Below are positions 30,836 to 41,918 of a DNA stretch of 64,000 nucleotides, in pieces; the first letter of the stretch is position 1; every line of letters starts with the position of its first letter. The DNA is taken from contig CP129291.1 in NCBI GenBank assembly GCA_030437565.1, positions 1,178,001-1,242,000 on the forward strand, given 5' to 3'. Position numbers and translations under genes: made by a program. This DNA is from Terrilactibacillus sp. S3-3 (GTDB lineage: Bacteria; Bacillota; Bacilli; Bacillales; Sporolactobacillaceae). The notes under the pieces were generated by a model, which worked only from the letters and a program-made list of their open reading frames with translations, did no database searches and was not told the origin of the DNA.

Positions 30836-32559
30836 ATGATCGAGGAGATACTGAAGGCTGAACCTGGGGAGCATAACTTGACTAATTATGATGAAATGGT
30901 AAAAACGTTTGATTGGAAGGATGTAGAAAAAGTTTTCAGCTGGAGCCAAACCGGAAAATTGAATATTGCCTATGAAGCGATCGACCGCCACGTCGAGGAA
31001 GGAAAAGGGGAGAAAATCGCGCTTTATTATTCGGACAAGCAGCGGGAGGAAGCCTACTCATTTGCCGATATGAAACGGCTGTCGAATCAGGCCGCCAATT
31101 TACTTAGAGAATCCGCGGAGATAAAAAAAGGCGATCGCGTGTTTATTTTCATGCCGCGTTCACCCGAGTTCACCATCGCTTTGCTTGGAGCCATCAAGTT
31201 AGGTGCCATTGTCGGGCCACTTTTCGAGGCTTTTATGGAGACGGCCGTCAGAGACCGCCTTTCGGACAGCGCGCGAAGGTTCTTGTCACGACCGCCGAAC
31301 TGCTGCCGCGGGTACCGTACAAATCATTGCCGGACTTGGAACATATCGTGATTGCCGGCGGACATACACAGGATGATGGCAGCGGCTTTTTTTCATTGAT
31401 TACGAGCAAGAGATGAGCAAGGCGAGCGTGGAACTGGAGATTGAATGGGTCGATCCGGAAGACGGATACTTGCTGCACTATACATCCGGTTCGACAGGCA
31501 AGCCGAAAGGGGCGCTTCTCGTCCATTACGGTATGCTTCAGCTCTATCAGAAAGGACAGTTTATTCTGGATTTTCACGACGATGACATAAGCTGGTGCAC
31601 GGCGGACCCCGGCTGGATCACCGGAACGGCCTATGGCATGTTTGCCCCCTGGCTGAACGGAGTGACAACGGTGGTGCGCGGCGGGCGCTTCAGTCCTGAT
31701 GATTGGTATCAAACGCTCGAAAAATATAGGGTAACGGTATGGTTCAGTGCGCCAACCGCTTTTCGTATGCGATGGCGGCCGGCGACCAATTGACCCGCCA
31801 ATACCGGCTGGACAGCCTGAGACATATTTTAAGCGTCGGAGAGCCGCTGAATCCCGAAGTGGTTAAATGGGGACAAAAACAGTTCAAGACAAGAATTAAC
31901 GACACTTGGGGAATGACGGAGACGGGCGGATTATTGATCACCAACTACCCGGGTATGCCGGTGAAAGTGGGTTCAATGGGCAAACCTATGCCGGGCGTGA
32001 CGGCGGCGGTGATTGATGATCACGATAATGTGCTGCCGCCTTATACAGTGGGAAATTTGGCGATTAAGAAGGGCTGGCCGGCCCTAATGCGGACGATTTG
32101 GAACAACGAGGCCAAATATCGTTCCTATTTTACACCTGGCGGCTGGTACTTGGCGGGGGACACCGCATACGTGGATGAGGACGGCTATTTCTGGTTTCAG
32201 GGGAGGAGCGATGACATTATTAATACGAGCGGCGAGCGTGTTGGACCGTTTGAAGTCGAAAGCAAGCTCGCGAACACCCGTCGGTCGCCGAGGCAGGTGT
32301 CATCGGCGTCCCTGATCCTTTACGCGGAGAAATCATCAAAGCGTTCATCTCGCTGCGCGACGGTTTTGAACCGAGCGATGCCCTAAAGGAAGATATCCGG
32401 CGCTATGTCAAAGAAAACTTGGCAGCGCACGCGGTGCCGAGACAAATCGAATTTCGCGACAAACTGCCAAAGACACGAAGCGGAAAAATTATGAGGCGCG
32501 TGCTCAAAGCCTGGGAGCTTGGGCTGCCGACTGGCGATTTGTCGACAATGGAAGATTAA
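30836..32559 (+). CDS. acsA: Acetyl-CoA synthetase (four frameshifts)
   Basis: Activates acetate to acetyl-CoA through acetyl-adenylate. About 574 residues, the length of B. subtilis AcsA. Motifs of the ANL superfamily in order: LHYTSGSTGKPKGAL (P loop), DTWGMTETGG, GGWYLAGDTAYVDEDGYFWF, GRSDDIINTSGERVGPFEVE, and the acylatable Lys in KTRSGKIMRRVLKA. Frames break near 31272, 31390 (T7 run), 31768 and 32272. ATG 30836 follows AAAGGAGGCG. Promoter and cre site upstream indicate CcpA repression; a terminator follows. Confidence 0.93.
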
Positions 32560-32569
32560 TAGAAACAGC

Positions 32570-32597
32570 AAAGCCTGCTCTCGGCAGGCTTTTTTTC
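32570..32597 (+). terminator. Terminator of acsA
   Basis: AAAGCCTGC and GCAGGCTTT pair around TCTCG, followed by a T run. Confidence 0.9.
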
Positions 32598-32848
32598 TGG
32601 CTTTTTTGAGAAAAAAGGGGGAACGGTACACTCAATTTGGCTGGCGGATACGAATCATACAATTAAACTCGGCTCTTTGGCGCGGCTTCGGGCCCCAGGT
32701 ATTTATCCGCTGATTTGAATGTCCGGTTCATTATAAGCGAGGAATTGCGCGTTTGATTTTTCAAACGGGCCACTTTTTTTATGATATAATAAATAATAAA
32801 AGCTATGGTGGATGTTTTGACGCATTTTGCAGAAAGATGGGAGAAATT

Positions 32849-33398
32849 ATGCTGTTAAATATAATTATTCTATTATTGCTGTTGGCCGGTTTTTTTATTG
32901 GATTTCGAAGAGGACTCATCCTTCAGCTGATTCATTTGGCCGGATTTATTATTGCCTATGTTGTGGCGTTTCTGTATTTTAAGGATTTTGCCGACACGCT
33001 GAAACTCTGGATTCCGTATCCGTCTTCATTCGGCCACAATCAAATGTTTAGCTTTTTAGGACATATGGATGTCGAAACCGCCTTTTATCGGGCGATCGCT
33101 TTTGTGCTGATATTTGTTGCCGTGAAAATTGTGATGAATATCATCGGATCAATGCTTGACTTTCTTGCGGAATTACCGCTCATTCGGACGGTCAACCATT
33201 CGCTCGGCGCGGCGTTCGGATTTGTTGAGATCTATCTCGTTCTTTTTATTTTGTTATATGTTGGTGCTTTGGCGCCGCCGATTCAAGGCCTGCAGACGGC
33301 GATTGATCATTCCTCTATGGCTCACATGATCATTAACAAAAACCCCGGTCTTTTCAGAAAAAGTCAAAGATATGTGGCTTAACTATGCGCAAAAATAG
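32849..33398 (+). CDS. CvpA-family membrane protein (one frameshift near the end)
   Basis: About 183 residues, matching the B. subtilis YshB/CvpA family that precedes polX; exact function unknown, E. coli CvpA being needed for colicin V production. Four hydrophobic segments: IIILLLLLAGFFIGFRRGLI, LIHLAGFIIAYVVAFLYF, FVLIFVAVKIVMNIIGSML, and FVEIYLVLFILLYVGAL. ATG 32849 follows GATGGGAG. In the last 14 codons a shift near 33358 restores the usual FSEKVKDMWLNYAQK ending at 33398; without it the frame ends at 33382. The B. subtilis neighbours rnhC and zapA are absent upstream. Confidence 0.85.
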
Positions 33399-33551
33399 AG
33401 ATCTGCCGTGATGAAGTGAGAGAAACCTTCGCGAGAATTATTAAAATCATTTTATGGGCGGCCAGCTCTTTGGTCACTTAAAGTTATATTGAAAGGCGCG
33501 TTCAGGGGGGCAAAGAGTATAAGTCGGGCCGGCCTTTGGCGGCGCCCGGCG

Positions 33552-33577
33552 GGCTTGCCGATCGGCAAGCCTTCTTT
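33552..33577 (+). terminator. Hairpin/terminator before polX
   Basis: GGCTTGCC and GGCAAGCC pair around GATC, followed by TTCTTT. Confidence 0.6.
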
Positions 33578-33600
33578 ATGTCGCTTTTAGGAAAAGGGTG

Positions 33601-35336
33601 ATGGAATTGAATAAAAAACAAGTGGTTAATGTTTTGGAAACGATCGCTGTCTATTTGGAAATAAAGGGAGAAAACCCTTTTAAAATATCGGCCTATCGCC
33701 GGGCGGCACAAGCGCTTGAGACGGACAACCGGTCGATGGCGAGTATCGATGATCCGGCTGGAATTAAAGGGGATCGGCAAGGGCACCGCACAGGTGATTC
33801 GTGAGCTGATGGAGACGGGGACCTCAACTATTCTGGAAGAGCTTCAAAAAGACATTCCCGCCGGTTTGCTTGATCTATTAAAAATCCCTGGTCTCGGAGG
33901 CAAAAAAATCTCCAAATTGTATCAGAGCCTTCATGTTGTCGATTTTCCATCGTTAAAAAAAGCATGTGAGGAAGGAAAAGTGCACGCCCTTGAAGGCTTC
34001 GGCCTGAAAACGGAAGAAAAGTTGTTGAAGACGCTTGAGGCGCGCACGGTTCGCCCGGAACGCCTGCCGATCGCCTATATGCTGAAGCTGGCGGAAGCGA
34101 TTGAATCGGTCCTTCGCGATCTGCCGTCCGCCAAACGCTTTTCAAGGGCAGGCAGCCTAAGAAGGGCTAAGGAAATGATGAAGGATCTGGACTTTGTCAT
34201 TGCCACGACGACGACGCGGCGATGACGGCGGACGAGATCTTGCAGCGGCTTCCGATTTATGAACAAGTCGGCAAAGGGGAAGCTAAAATGACGGTGCTGC
34301 TTGCTGATGACTACCATGTCTCTGTTGATTTCCGCTTTGCCGAACCGGAAACATTTATCACGACATTGAACCACTTTACGGGTTCGAAAGAGCATAATGT
34401 TCTGATGCGCCATCTGGCAAAGACAAGACATGAAAAAATCAGCGAATATGGCGTGGACGACGAAGACGAAGATGAACGGAAACGATTAACATTTGCTACT
34501 GAGAAGGAGTTTTATGCCCATTTTGGTCTCCATTGGATTCCTCCTGAAGTCCGTGAGGGGGGGAGCGAAGTGGATAAGGCGAAAGAAGGGGAGCTCGGCT
34601 TAATCACTTTAGCTGATATTAAGGGTGATCTGCATATGCATACGACCTGGAGCGACGGAGCATACACGGTCCAGGAAATGGCGGATGCCATGAGAGGAAA
34701 AGGTTATCAATATGCCTGTGTGACGGATCACTCCAAATCGCTGCGGGTTGCCGGCGGTTTATCCGCTTACCGGCTGAAAAACAGCGTGAGGAAATCGAGC
34801 GGGTTAATCAGCTTTACGATGATTTCAAATTATTTGCCGGTGTGGAAATGGACATTTTGCCGGATGGCAGGCTTGATTTTGATGATGATGTCTTGAAGGA
34901 ATTAGATTTTGTGATCGCCTCGATCCATTCGTCTTTTTCCCAAGATAGAAGCACGATCATGAAGCGGCTTGAGGCGGCCTGCATGAATCCTTATGTGAGA
35001 CTGATCGCTCATCCGACGGGAAGGTTGCTGGGAAGAAGAAAAGGCTATCCGGTAGCTGTCGAGCAATTGATCGAACTTTCGCGGGTGAGCGGGACAGCTT
35101 TAGAATTAAATGCCAATCGCAACCGCCTTGACTTGTCGCCCAAATGGCTTGTTAAAGCGCAAGCGGCCGGCGTTAAAATGGCTATCAATACGGACAGTCA
35201 TTCCATCAAGATGATCGGTGAGATGACTTTGGGCGTGCAAACGGCAGTGCGCGGCTGGATTCGGCCGCAGAGGGTGCTGAATACGCTCTCTCTAAAAGCA
35301 CTTGCAACTTTTTTAAAACAGAAAAAATCGGTATAA
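33601..35336 (+). CDS. polX: DNA polymerase/3'-5' exonuclease PolX (three frameshifts)
   Basis: Family X repair polymerase with a C-terminal PHP phosphoesterase domain giving 3'-5' exonuclease activity. About 578 residues. HhH motifs [12 protein letters not shown] and [13 protein letters not shown] lie in the 8-kDa/fingers region; the palm motif is [19 protein letters not shown]; the PHP domain shows [42 protein letters not shown] and NTDSHS. Frames break near 33765, 34207 and 34783. ATG 33601 after GGAAAAGGG. polX-mutS2 is the normal Bacillus pair. Confidence 0.94.
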
Positions 35337-35352
35337 AGGAGTCGTTATAGGC

Positions 35353-37712
35353 GTGAACGAACACGTTCTCAAAACATTGGAGTTCGATAAAATAAAGCAA
35401 AAATTAGCGGACTGCGCGTCTTCTTCACTTGGAAAACGGCTGATCGGAAATCTAGCGCCGTCAAGCAAATTGGCTGAAGTTGAAAAGCGGCAGGCCGAGA
35501 CGGATGAAGGGGCGACGGTTTTGCGGCTTCGCGGTCATGTGCCGTTCGGCGGCATTATCGACGTTCGTTCCAGTTTGAAACGGGCGGCGATCGGCAGCGT
35601 TCTTCAGGGAAAAGAGCTGATCGATATTGCCGACATGATTCGCGGGACAAGATTGATAAAAAAATTTATCCTTGATCTAGTAGAAGAAGGGACGGCTCTG
35701 CCGATTTTGCTGGATATTGTCGGCCGGATCGAACCTGAAGGCGGACTGGAAAGAACCATTCGCAGTGCGAATGATGATCAAGGCGGGGTCATGGACTCAG
35801 CCAGCACGACGCTTCGTCACATCCGCGGGCAGATCCGCACCCTGGATTCGAGAGTGAAGGAAAAACTGGACGGTATTGTCCGCTCGCACGGGACGCAGAA
35901 AATGCTGTCGGAGGCGCTTATTACAATCCGAAATGATCGGCAGGTCATTCCGGTTAAACAAGAATACAGGGCGGCGTTCGGCGGCATTGTCCATGATCAG
36001 TCGGCATCGGGAGCCACTTTATTTATTGAACCGCAGTCAGTTGTTGATTTAAACAACCAATTGAGCGAAGCGCGAGCGAAGGAGCGCCATGAAATTGAAC
36101 GGATTTTGCGGACTTTATCAGGAGAAACCGCTGAAGCGGCCTCCATTCTGCTCGACCATGTCGACCAGCTTGCCCATCTGGATTTTATCTTTGCAAAAGC
36201 CCGCTTTGCCCACGCGATGAAAGCTTCGCGGCCCGCTTTGAACGATTCGGGGATCATTAACATGAAAAAAGCCCGCCACCCATTGATCGACAGCCGCCGT
36301 GTTGTGCCGATCGATGTGGTCTTTAATAAAGACATTCACGCGATGATTATTACCGGCCCGAATACCGGAGGGAAAACGGTGACATTGAAAACGATCGGGC
36401 TGGTGACGCTGATGGCGCAGTCCGGCCTGCAGATTCCTTGCGAAGAAGGCTCGAAGATCAGCGTTTTCAGGGAGATTTTCGCCGATATTGGCGATGAACA
36501 GTCAATCGAGCAAAGTTTGAGTACGTTTTCATCGCACATGACTAATATCATTAGTATTCTAAAAGCTGTTGATTTTCAGACGCTTGTGCTGTTTGACGAA
36601 CTGGGGGCAGGCACCGACCCTCAGGAGGGGGCGGCGCTTTCGATTGCGATTTTGGATGCGGCTTATAACCGCGGCGCGACAATTGTCTGCACGACGCATT
36701 ACAGTGAATTAAAAGCATATGCTTACGAACGTCCGGGTGTGCTGAATGCCAGCGTTGAGTTTGATGTGGAAACGCTGAGTCCGACGTACCGGCTTCTTCT
36801 GGGTGTGCCGGGGCGGAGCAATGCTTTTGAAATCTCGAAAAAACTGGGCCTTCCGGATGAGATCATCGAGCAGGCGAGGCAGCATATCAGCCAGGAAACG
36901 AACCAAGTTGATCAAATGATCGCTTCACTTGAGAAAAATCGGAAGTTAGCGGAGCAAGAAGAGCAAAAAGCGCGGCATTTAAAAACGGAAGTTGCCGAAA
37001 AACAGGCCGCTGTAGACAAGCAGCTGCGCGAACTGGAGCAGTCAAAAGCGCTTATTTTAAAAGAAGCACGTGAAAAAGCGCGGGACGCGATCAAAGCGGC
37101 CAAAAAAGAGGCCGAACAAATTGTCGCCGAACTCAGACAGTTCAAACAGCAGCCGGCGAAAGTTAAGGAACATCAGCTGATTGATGCGAAGACAAAACTT
37201 GCCCACACACTGGATGCTTTGAGTCAGACTGAAACAAAATCGCCGTCTGGATCGTATAAGAAACAAGCGGTGTTTAACCCCGGTGATAGTGTGGAAATCA
37301 TCAGCTTTGGGCAAAAAGGCCATATTATCAAAAAAAAAAAATACATGATCATGAGTATCTTGTGCAGGCAGGCATTTTGAAAATGAATGTTGCAGATAGC
37401 GACCTGAAGAAAGTGAAGGAAGAGCAAACGGCGAGGCCGGTCGTCAACGTGCGGACATCGGCACAGACGACAAAACCTGAACTCGATCTTCGCGGCGAAC
37501 GTTATGAAGATGCGATGCACAAAGTTGAAAAGTATCTGGATGCCGCCATGCTGGCCGGCTACTCTCGGGTTTCAATTATCCACGGCAAGGGGACCGGTGC
37601 ACTCCGGAAAGGTGTCAATAAGCTCATTCAAGGCCATTCGCGGGTAAAAAGCTCGCGGATGGGCGGACAGGGTGAAGGAGGGAGCGGAGTGACCATCGTC
37701 GAATTCAAGTAG
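35353..37712 (+). CDS. mutS2: Endonuclease MutS2 (one frameshift)
   Basis: MutS-like ATPase that suppresses homologous recombination or acts at stalled ribosomes in Firmicutes. About 786 residues. Core with Walker [13 protein letters not shown], Walker [14 protein letters not shown] and [13 protein letters not shown]; a long coiled-coil region rich in Lys/Glu (residues about 510-600); and a C-terminal Smr nuclease domain ([27 protein letters not shown]). GTG at 35353 follows AAAGGAG. The frame breaks only once, in the A10 run at 37330-37339. Overlaps nothing; the DUF350 gene follows after 12 bases. Confidence 0.95.
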
Positions 37713-37724
37713 GGGGATGTTGGT

Positions 37725-38131
37725 TTGGAAAAAATGCTTGACAACTCTTACGTCCACATTTTGGCTAATTACAGCATCGCCATCCTTTGCGCGGTTGTGT
37801 TTCTTTCTATTTTCGAACTGGCCACTTCCTATCGCAATTGGGACGAAATAAAAAAAGGAAATGTCGCGGTCGCCATGGCAACGGGCGGCAAAATCTTTGG
37901 AATTTCCAATTTATTCCGCTTTTCAATGGCCCATCACGACCGGTTTTTGCACACCATTTTACAAGGCGGATTCGGTTTCTTGCTGCTTCTGGCCGGGTAT
38001 TTTATTTTTGAATTTTTGACGCGACGACTTTTCGCATTGATGAAGAGATCAAAAAGGATAATCGGGCGGTCGGCCTGATCGCGATGTTCATCTCGATCGG
38101 ACTGTCCTATGTGATCGGCGTCAGTCTGTAA
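37725..38131 (+). CDS. DUF350 membrane protein (YshE family, one frameshift)
   Basis: About 135 residues with four hydrophobic segments (SIAILCAVVFLSIFEL, FLHTILQGGFGFLLLLAGYFIFEF, LIAMFISIGLSYVIGVSL). The central motif IKKGNVAVAMATGGKIFGI is typical of DUF350. TTG 37725 follows AGGGGG. A frameshift near 38015 places the last segment (RIDEEIKKDNRAVG) in another frame. Function unknown. In B. subtilis yshE likewise sits between mutS2 and lcfA, so the following nos cluster is an insertion. Confidence 0.88.
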
Positions 38132-38155
38132 AAAACTAAAGAAACAAGCTGCATT

Positions 38156-38190
38156 AAAAAAACTTGGCAAAGCCAAGTTTTTTTTTTTAA
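38156..38190 (+). terminator. Terminator after the DUF350 gene
   Basis: AACTTGGC and GCCAAGTT pair around AAA, flanked by an A run on one side and about 11 T on the other; may act in both directions. Confidence 0.9.
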
Positions 38191-38438
38191 TGCTTTGGGA
38201 CCCTAGTGTTGAGTGAAAGCGGGAGCTGTTGGGTATAAAAAAGATGTTGTGCAAAAGAACGTGCTATAGAAAAGGTAAACGTGAATAAGTTCAGTACGGA
38301 TCTAAAAGAAATGAGCGGCAGATTTGACGAAAATGTGTCCATTGTTTCGAAGCGTCAAATCATTTAAGCGGATATGATAAAATTACAAATGGATTTGGCT
38401 GTGAAAGCGCTTAATACAGGCTAAGGGGGTGATAATGG
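38191..38438 (+). other. Gap before the nos cluster, no nosZ
   Basis: No coding frame recognised. A TATGAT at 38373-38378 may be a -10 element, but I find no good -35. The cre-like site lies at 38402. Confidence 0.5.
38402..38415 (+). promoter_or_regulatory. cre-like site upstream of nosD
   Basis: TGAAAGCGCTTAAT matches the CcpA operator consensus at 13 of 14 positions, 24 bases before the nosD start. It suggests carbon catabolite control of the nos-like operon. Confidence 0.65.
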
Positions 38439-39786
38439 TTGAAAACTGTGTTTTATTCATTTTTCATTGCTTTCGTCTGTTTAATTGTCCCAACCGGCTT
38501 TGCGCATGCCAGTGATCGGACTTTGCAAACGATCATCGATCAGTCAAATCCCGGCGATGTCATCCATCTCCAAAATAAAGTATACGGGCCGGTCATCATA
38601 ACGAAATCTGTCACCATTATAGGACAAAAACATACGGTCATTGCTTCGAATGATCCGAATAAACCGGTGATCGCGATTAAGACCGACGGTGTGAAGTTAA
38701 AAAATCTTCAGGTCGATCAGCGAAACGGCGAAAGCCGGAAACCGGCGGTAGCAGCAAGCGGCAAGGATCTTCGTTCAGTCATCTTGCCGTTAAGACCTCA
38801 AATGTCGGCTTAAATCTAGAAAATGTGAAAGATTCGGTTATTCAGTCTGTCACGATCAGGGGTTATAGCGGAAAAGGAAATGGTTCTAAAAATAATCAAA
38901 GTTCTGACGATATGGCCAATATGGACATGAAAGGGATGGATATGGATTCAGATTCCGGCGGCAAGGATCAGTCACGTTCGCAGGCAGACGGTCTGGTGGT
39001 TTCTAATTCAAGCGATAATGTCATTGAAAAAATGCTGATCACACATGTTTCAGACGGAATCTATATTGAAAACAGCGATCGGAATAGTTTTACTCATAAC
39101 GTGATCAAAGAGGCTCGCTACGGTTTTCACTTAATGTTTTCAGATCGACTCTTGCTTGAACATAACCGATCAGCCCACAATTTAGTTGGCGCGATGGTGA
39201 TGGAGACAAAGAATACCCAAATTGAAAATAATACTTTTGCCGACAACGAAAAAAACGTGCACGCCTATGGATTGTTACTATATATGACACCTCGCACTCC
39301 CTGATTGCTCGCAATACTTTTTTAAGGAACAGAGTGGGCCTGGAAATTGAGAGGGCTCGAGACAACACAATATCGGATAATTCTATCAACACAAACTTTA
39401 TTGGCATTCAATTTTCTTCGGCAAAAGATAACAACGTCACAAGCAATACATTTACCGGAAATGTCAATGATGCCCAGGCCGCTGAGAGCCGGGCCAATCA
39501 TCTGAGCGAAAATTACTGGGACAATGCCTGGAAATTAGATCTGAAAGAAACAGGATTCAGCCAAATCAATTATAGAATTGATCCTTTCTTTTTATCTCTA
39601 ACAAAAGACGTTCCGGAATATCAGCTGTATTTTCAGTCACCGGGAATGAATCTGCTGCAGAAGATGCTGAAAAGTGCTGATGACAAAACGCTTGTGGATA
39701 AAAAACCGCTCATGAGAGCATCTCTTGGGCAGCAAGAAGACAATAGATTAGCTTCAAATGGAGAATTGTGGATAGTTGGTTTTTGA
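38439..39786 (+). CDS. nosD: NosD-like periplasmic copper-handling protein (frameshifts)
   Basis: Exported parallel beta-helix (CASH/NosD) protein that, with an ABC transporter, helps build copper sites such as that of nitrous oxide reductase. Signal peptide VFYSFFIAFVCLIVPTGFAHA, then repeated helix turns (SVTIIGQKHTVI, DGIYIENSDRNSFTHNVI, ARDNTISDNSINTNFIG). A Met/Asp-rich insert (DDMANMDMKGMDMDSDS, about 38906-38956) looks like a copper-binding loop. TTG at 38439 gives the signal peptide and follows AAGGGGG; the ATG four bases earlier is in the wrong frame. Frames break near 38778 and 39282, and probably 39775, where another frame gives a C-terminal membrane anchor (WFLMMIMISTVFIIGG) running up to nosL. 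Confidence 0.85.
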
Positions 39787-39828
39787 TGATGATTATGATT
39801 AGTACAGTATTTATTATTGGAGGGAAAA

Positions 39829-40344
39829 GTGCAAAAAAAAAAAAGACTGAGAGTTGTAGTGATGGCAGTATTGCTGGCGGCATTAGTGAGTGCCTGCGGA
39901 TCGACACCGAAAGCTGTTGCTATCGGAAAAAATGATGTGTGCGCCTACTGTAATATGGCGATAAAAAATAACCAGTTTGCAACTGAAATCATTTTGAAAA
40001 ATAATAAAGTGCTGAAATTTGACGATATCGGCTGCATGATGAAATGGAAAAAAAAGGAGAATAGCAATCAGAAAATTACCGTTTTATATGTTCGCGATTA
40101 CAAGACTAAAGAATGGGTGAATGAGACCAAAGCCACTTACGTCTATGCTCCCGGTGTAAAAACGCCGATGGCTTACAGTGTTGTGTCGTTCAAGAATAAA
40201 GCAAATGCCGACAAATTTTCAAAAGAAAATAAAGGTTCAAGCGTTATGACCGCGAATGAGTTGAAATCTCACAAATGGGAAATGGACAAGGGCATGATGA
40301 AAAAGAATATGTCGGACGGCATGAACATGAATGATAAAAAATAA
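39829..40344 (+). CDS. nosL: NosL-like copper lipoprotein
   Basis: Membrane-anchored Cu(I) chaperone of the NosL family. 171 residues, intact. Signal peptide with lipobox LVSAC, then VCAYCNMAIKNNQFATEII (Cys and Met metal ligands), FDDIGCMMKW, and TPMAYSVVSFK. The C-terminal tail EMDKGMMKKNMSDGMNM is unusually rich in Met. GTG 39829 after GGAGGG, almost directly after nosD. Acts outside the membrane, delivering copper to a partner; the usual client nosZ is not in this window. Confidence 0.9.
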   Translation: MQKKKRLRVVVMAVLLAALVSACGSTPKAVAIGKNDVCAYCNMAIKNNQFATEIILKNNKVLKFDDIGCMMKWKKKENSNQKITVLYVRDYKTKEWVNETKATYVYAPGVKTPMAYSVVSFKNKANADKFSKENKGSSVMTANELKSHKWEMDKGMMKKNMSDGMNMNDKK

Positions 40345-40383
40345 TGGAAGGTCAGTTAAAAAGACGGCATAGGGGTTTTGAAT

Positions 40384-41199
40384 ATGTGGACGATCTGTCG
40401 GGCGGAAATAAAACTGAATTTTAGACAACCCTCTTTTTATGCGTTTCTGATATTTTGGGCCGCTATTTTAATATTTTTATTTTTACTGCAAAGCACTTCT
40501 GCTTCTATTTCGAGTTATACGAATGTCACCGGCACCATTATGAATTTAATTCTTTATATTGTTCCGTTGTTCATGTTGATAGGCGGTGCCCTTTCCATTG
40601 CCGGCGAGCTGGAAAACGGACAGTTTCGGTTATTGCAGACGTTTCCGCTTTCCAATGTCTCTTATATGCTTGGAAAGTTTGCCGGACAGTACGTGTCTCA
40701 GTTTTTTATTTTTACGTTAAGCTATGGGCTGGGGCTCGCTGCCGGTCTATTATTCCATATCACTTTTTCATTAAAATGGGTATTGATGATTTATCTTTTT
40801 TCGGTCCTGCTGATGTTCTTTTTCCTTATCATCGGTCTTTTTATCGGAGCACTCGCCGGCACAAGATGGTTCGCACTGTCACTATCGGTATTTATCTGTT
40901 TTTTTTTCCTCATTATGCTGTGGCCGACCGTTTGGATTGGTGTCCTGAACCTTTTGCCTTATAATTTTATTTCGCCTTTTTTAAAAACGAGTATCTTTCT
41001 GAATCCGGCAGAGTTATTGCGGTTTGTTTTTGTCGTGCAGCTGAACGGCGGATCTGTTTTCGGACAGCCGTATGATGGAATGGTTTCCTTTTTTAAAAGC
41101 GGCTTTTCATGGTTCACGATCATTTACTATATGCTGGTTTTTCTGTTTATCCATGTCTTTTTGGTCGATTTCAGCCTGATTAGAAGGAGAAAAAAATAA
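40384..41199 (+). CDS. ABC transporter permease, NosY type
   Basis: Six-membrane-segment ABC-2 type permease, 271 residues, intact. MWTICRAEIKLNFRQPSFY at the N-terminus resembles other ABC-2 permeases; the motif GGALSIAGELENGQFRLLQTFPLSNVSYMLGKF is the characteristic coupling region. ATG 40384 has AGGGG eight bases upstream. Its stop abuts the ATG of the ATPase (TAAATG at 41197). In nos clusters NosY pairs with NosF and NosD in maturation of the copper centre. Confidence 0.85.
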   Translation: MWTICRAEIKLNFRQPSFYAFLIFWAAILIFLFLLQSTSASISSYTNVTGTIMNLILYIVPLFMLIGGALSIAGELENGQFRLLQTFPLSNVSYMLGKFAGQYVSQFFIFTLSYGLGLAAGLLFHITFSLKWVLMIYLFSVLLMFFFLIIGLFIGALAGTRWFALSLSVFICFFFLIMLWPTVWIGVLNLLPYNFISPFLKTSIFLNPAELLRFVFVVQLNGGSVFGQPYDGMVSFFKSGFSWFTIIYYMLVFLFIHVFLVDFSLIRRRKK

Positions 41200-41918
41200 A
41201 TGCTTATTCTCCAAAATGTAAGCAAAACGTATACGAATAAAACAGCTTTATTTCCGCTGTCCCTAAATGTAAAAGAAGGGGAGTGCCGTGCTTTGCGGCG
41301 GGAATGGTGCCGGAAAAAGCACGCTGATCGATATCCTGGCGGGGATATCGGAACCGAGTACCGGGACAGTGGAATTAAACGGGGTGCCTTTGCTGGAAAA
41401 AAAAACGCGGCGAATACCTGAAACAAATCGCTTATATGCCCGATGATTTTCAGATGCAAGATTTTTTAAGCTGCAAGGAATTTCTTTCGTTCTACGGTTC
41501 ATTTAGAAAAGTACCTGAAAAGGACATTGAACGGGTTTTGGCCGAGGTCGGTTTGCTGGATGATAAAAAACCGATTGTTAAAAGAATTATCCAAGGGGAT
41601 GAGGCAGCGCATTCTCCTGGCACAGGCAATACTCGGCCGGCCTAATATCATTTTTATGGATGAGCCCACAAACGGCCTGGATCCTTACTGGATTGATCGG
41701 TTTGTCAAAATCATTGAAGATATAAATAAAAAAGGGACGACGATTGTTTTTTTCGACGCACATGATGGATGTTGCGGCCGAGCTGGGTTCGGATCTTATT
41801 CTTAGACAGCGGTCATGTGACAAGAATCATAGAACGTGATCAAAGCAAATCGGTGGAAGCTTTGACATTGGAACTGATGAAGCTGCACAGACAGTCAAAA
41901 TCCGTAAATAAGACATAG
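41200..41918 (+). CDS. ABC transporter ATPase, NosF type (five frameshifts)
   Basis: ATPase partner of the upstream permease; about 238 residues once frames are joined. Walker [18 protein letters not shown] loop [12 protein letters not shown], signature LSKGMRQRI, Walker [14 protein letters not shown], switch His THMMD. Frames break near 41292, 41400 (A run), 41585, 41748 (T7 run) and 41803. Each segment continues the next part of a single ATPase, so read errors are likelier than decay. Ends KSVNKT at 41918, followed by a terminator. Confidence 0.85.

Noticed and set aside
33399-33480. Extension of the CvpA-like protein by a further 24 codons (EVRETFARIIKIILWAASS)
   Set aside because: It needs an additional inserted base right at the stop, and the protein already has its usual length without it.
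38191-38438. A nosZ gene or fragment upstream of nosD
   Set aside because: No frame in this gap shows the His- or Cys-rich copper motifs of nitrous oxide reductase.
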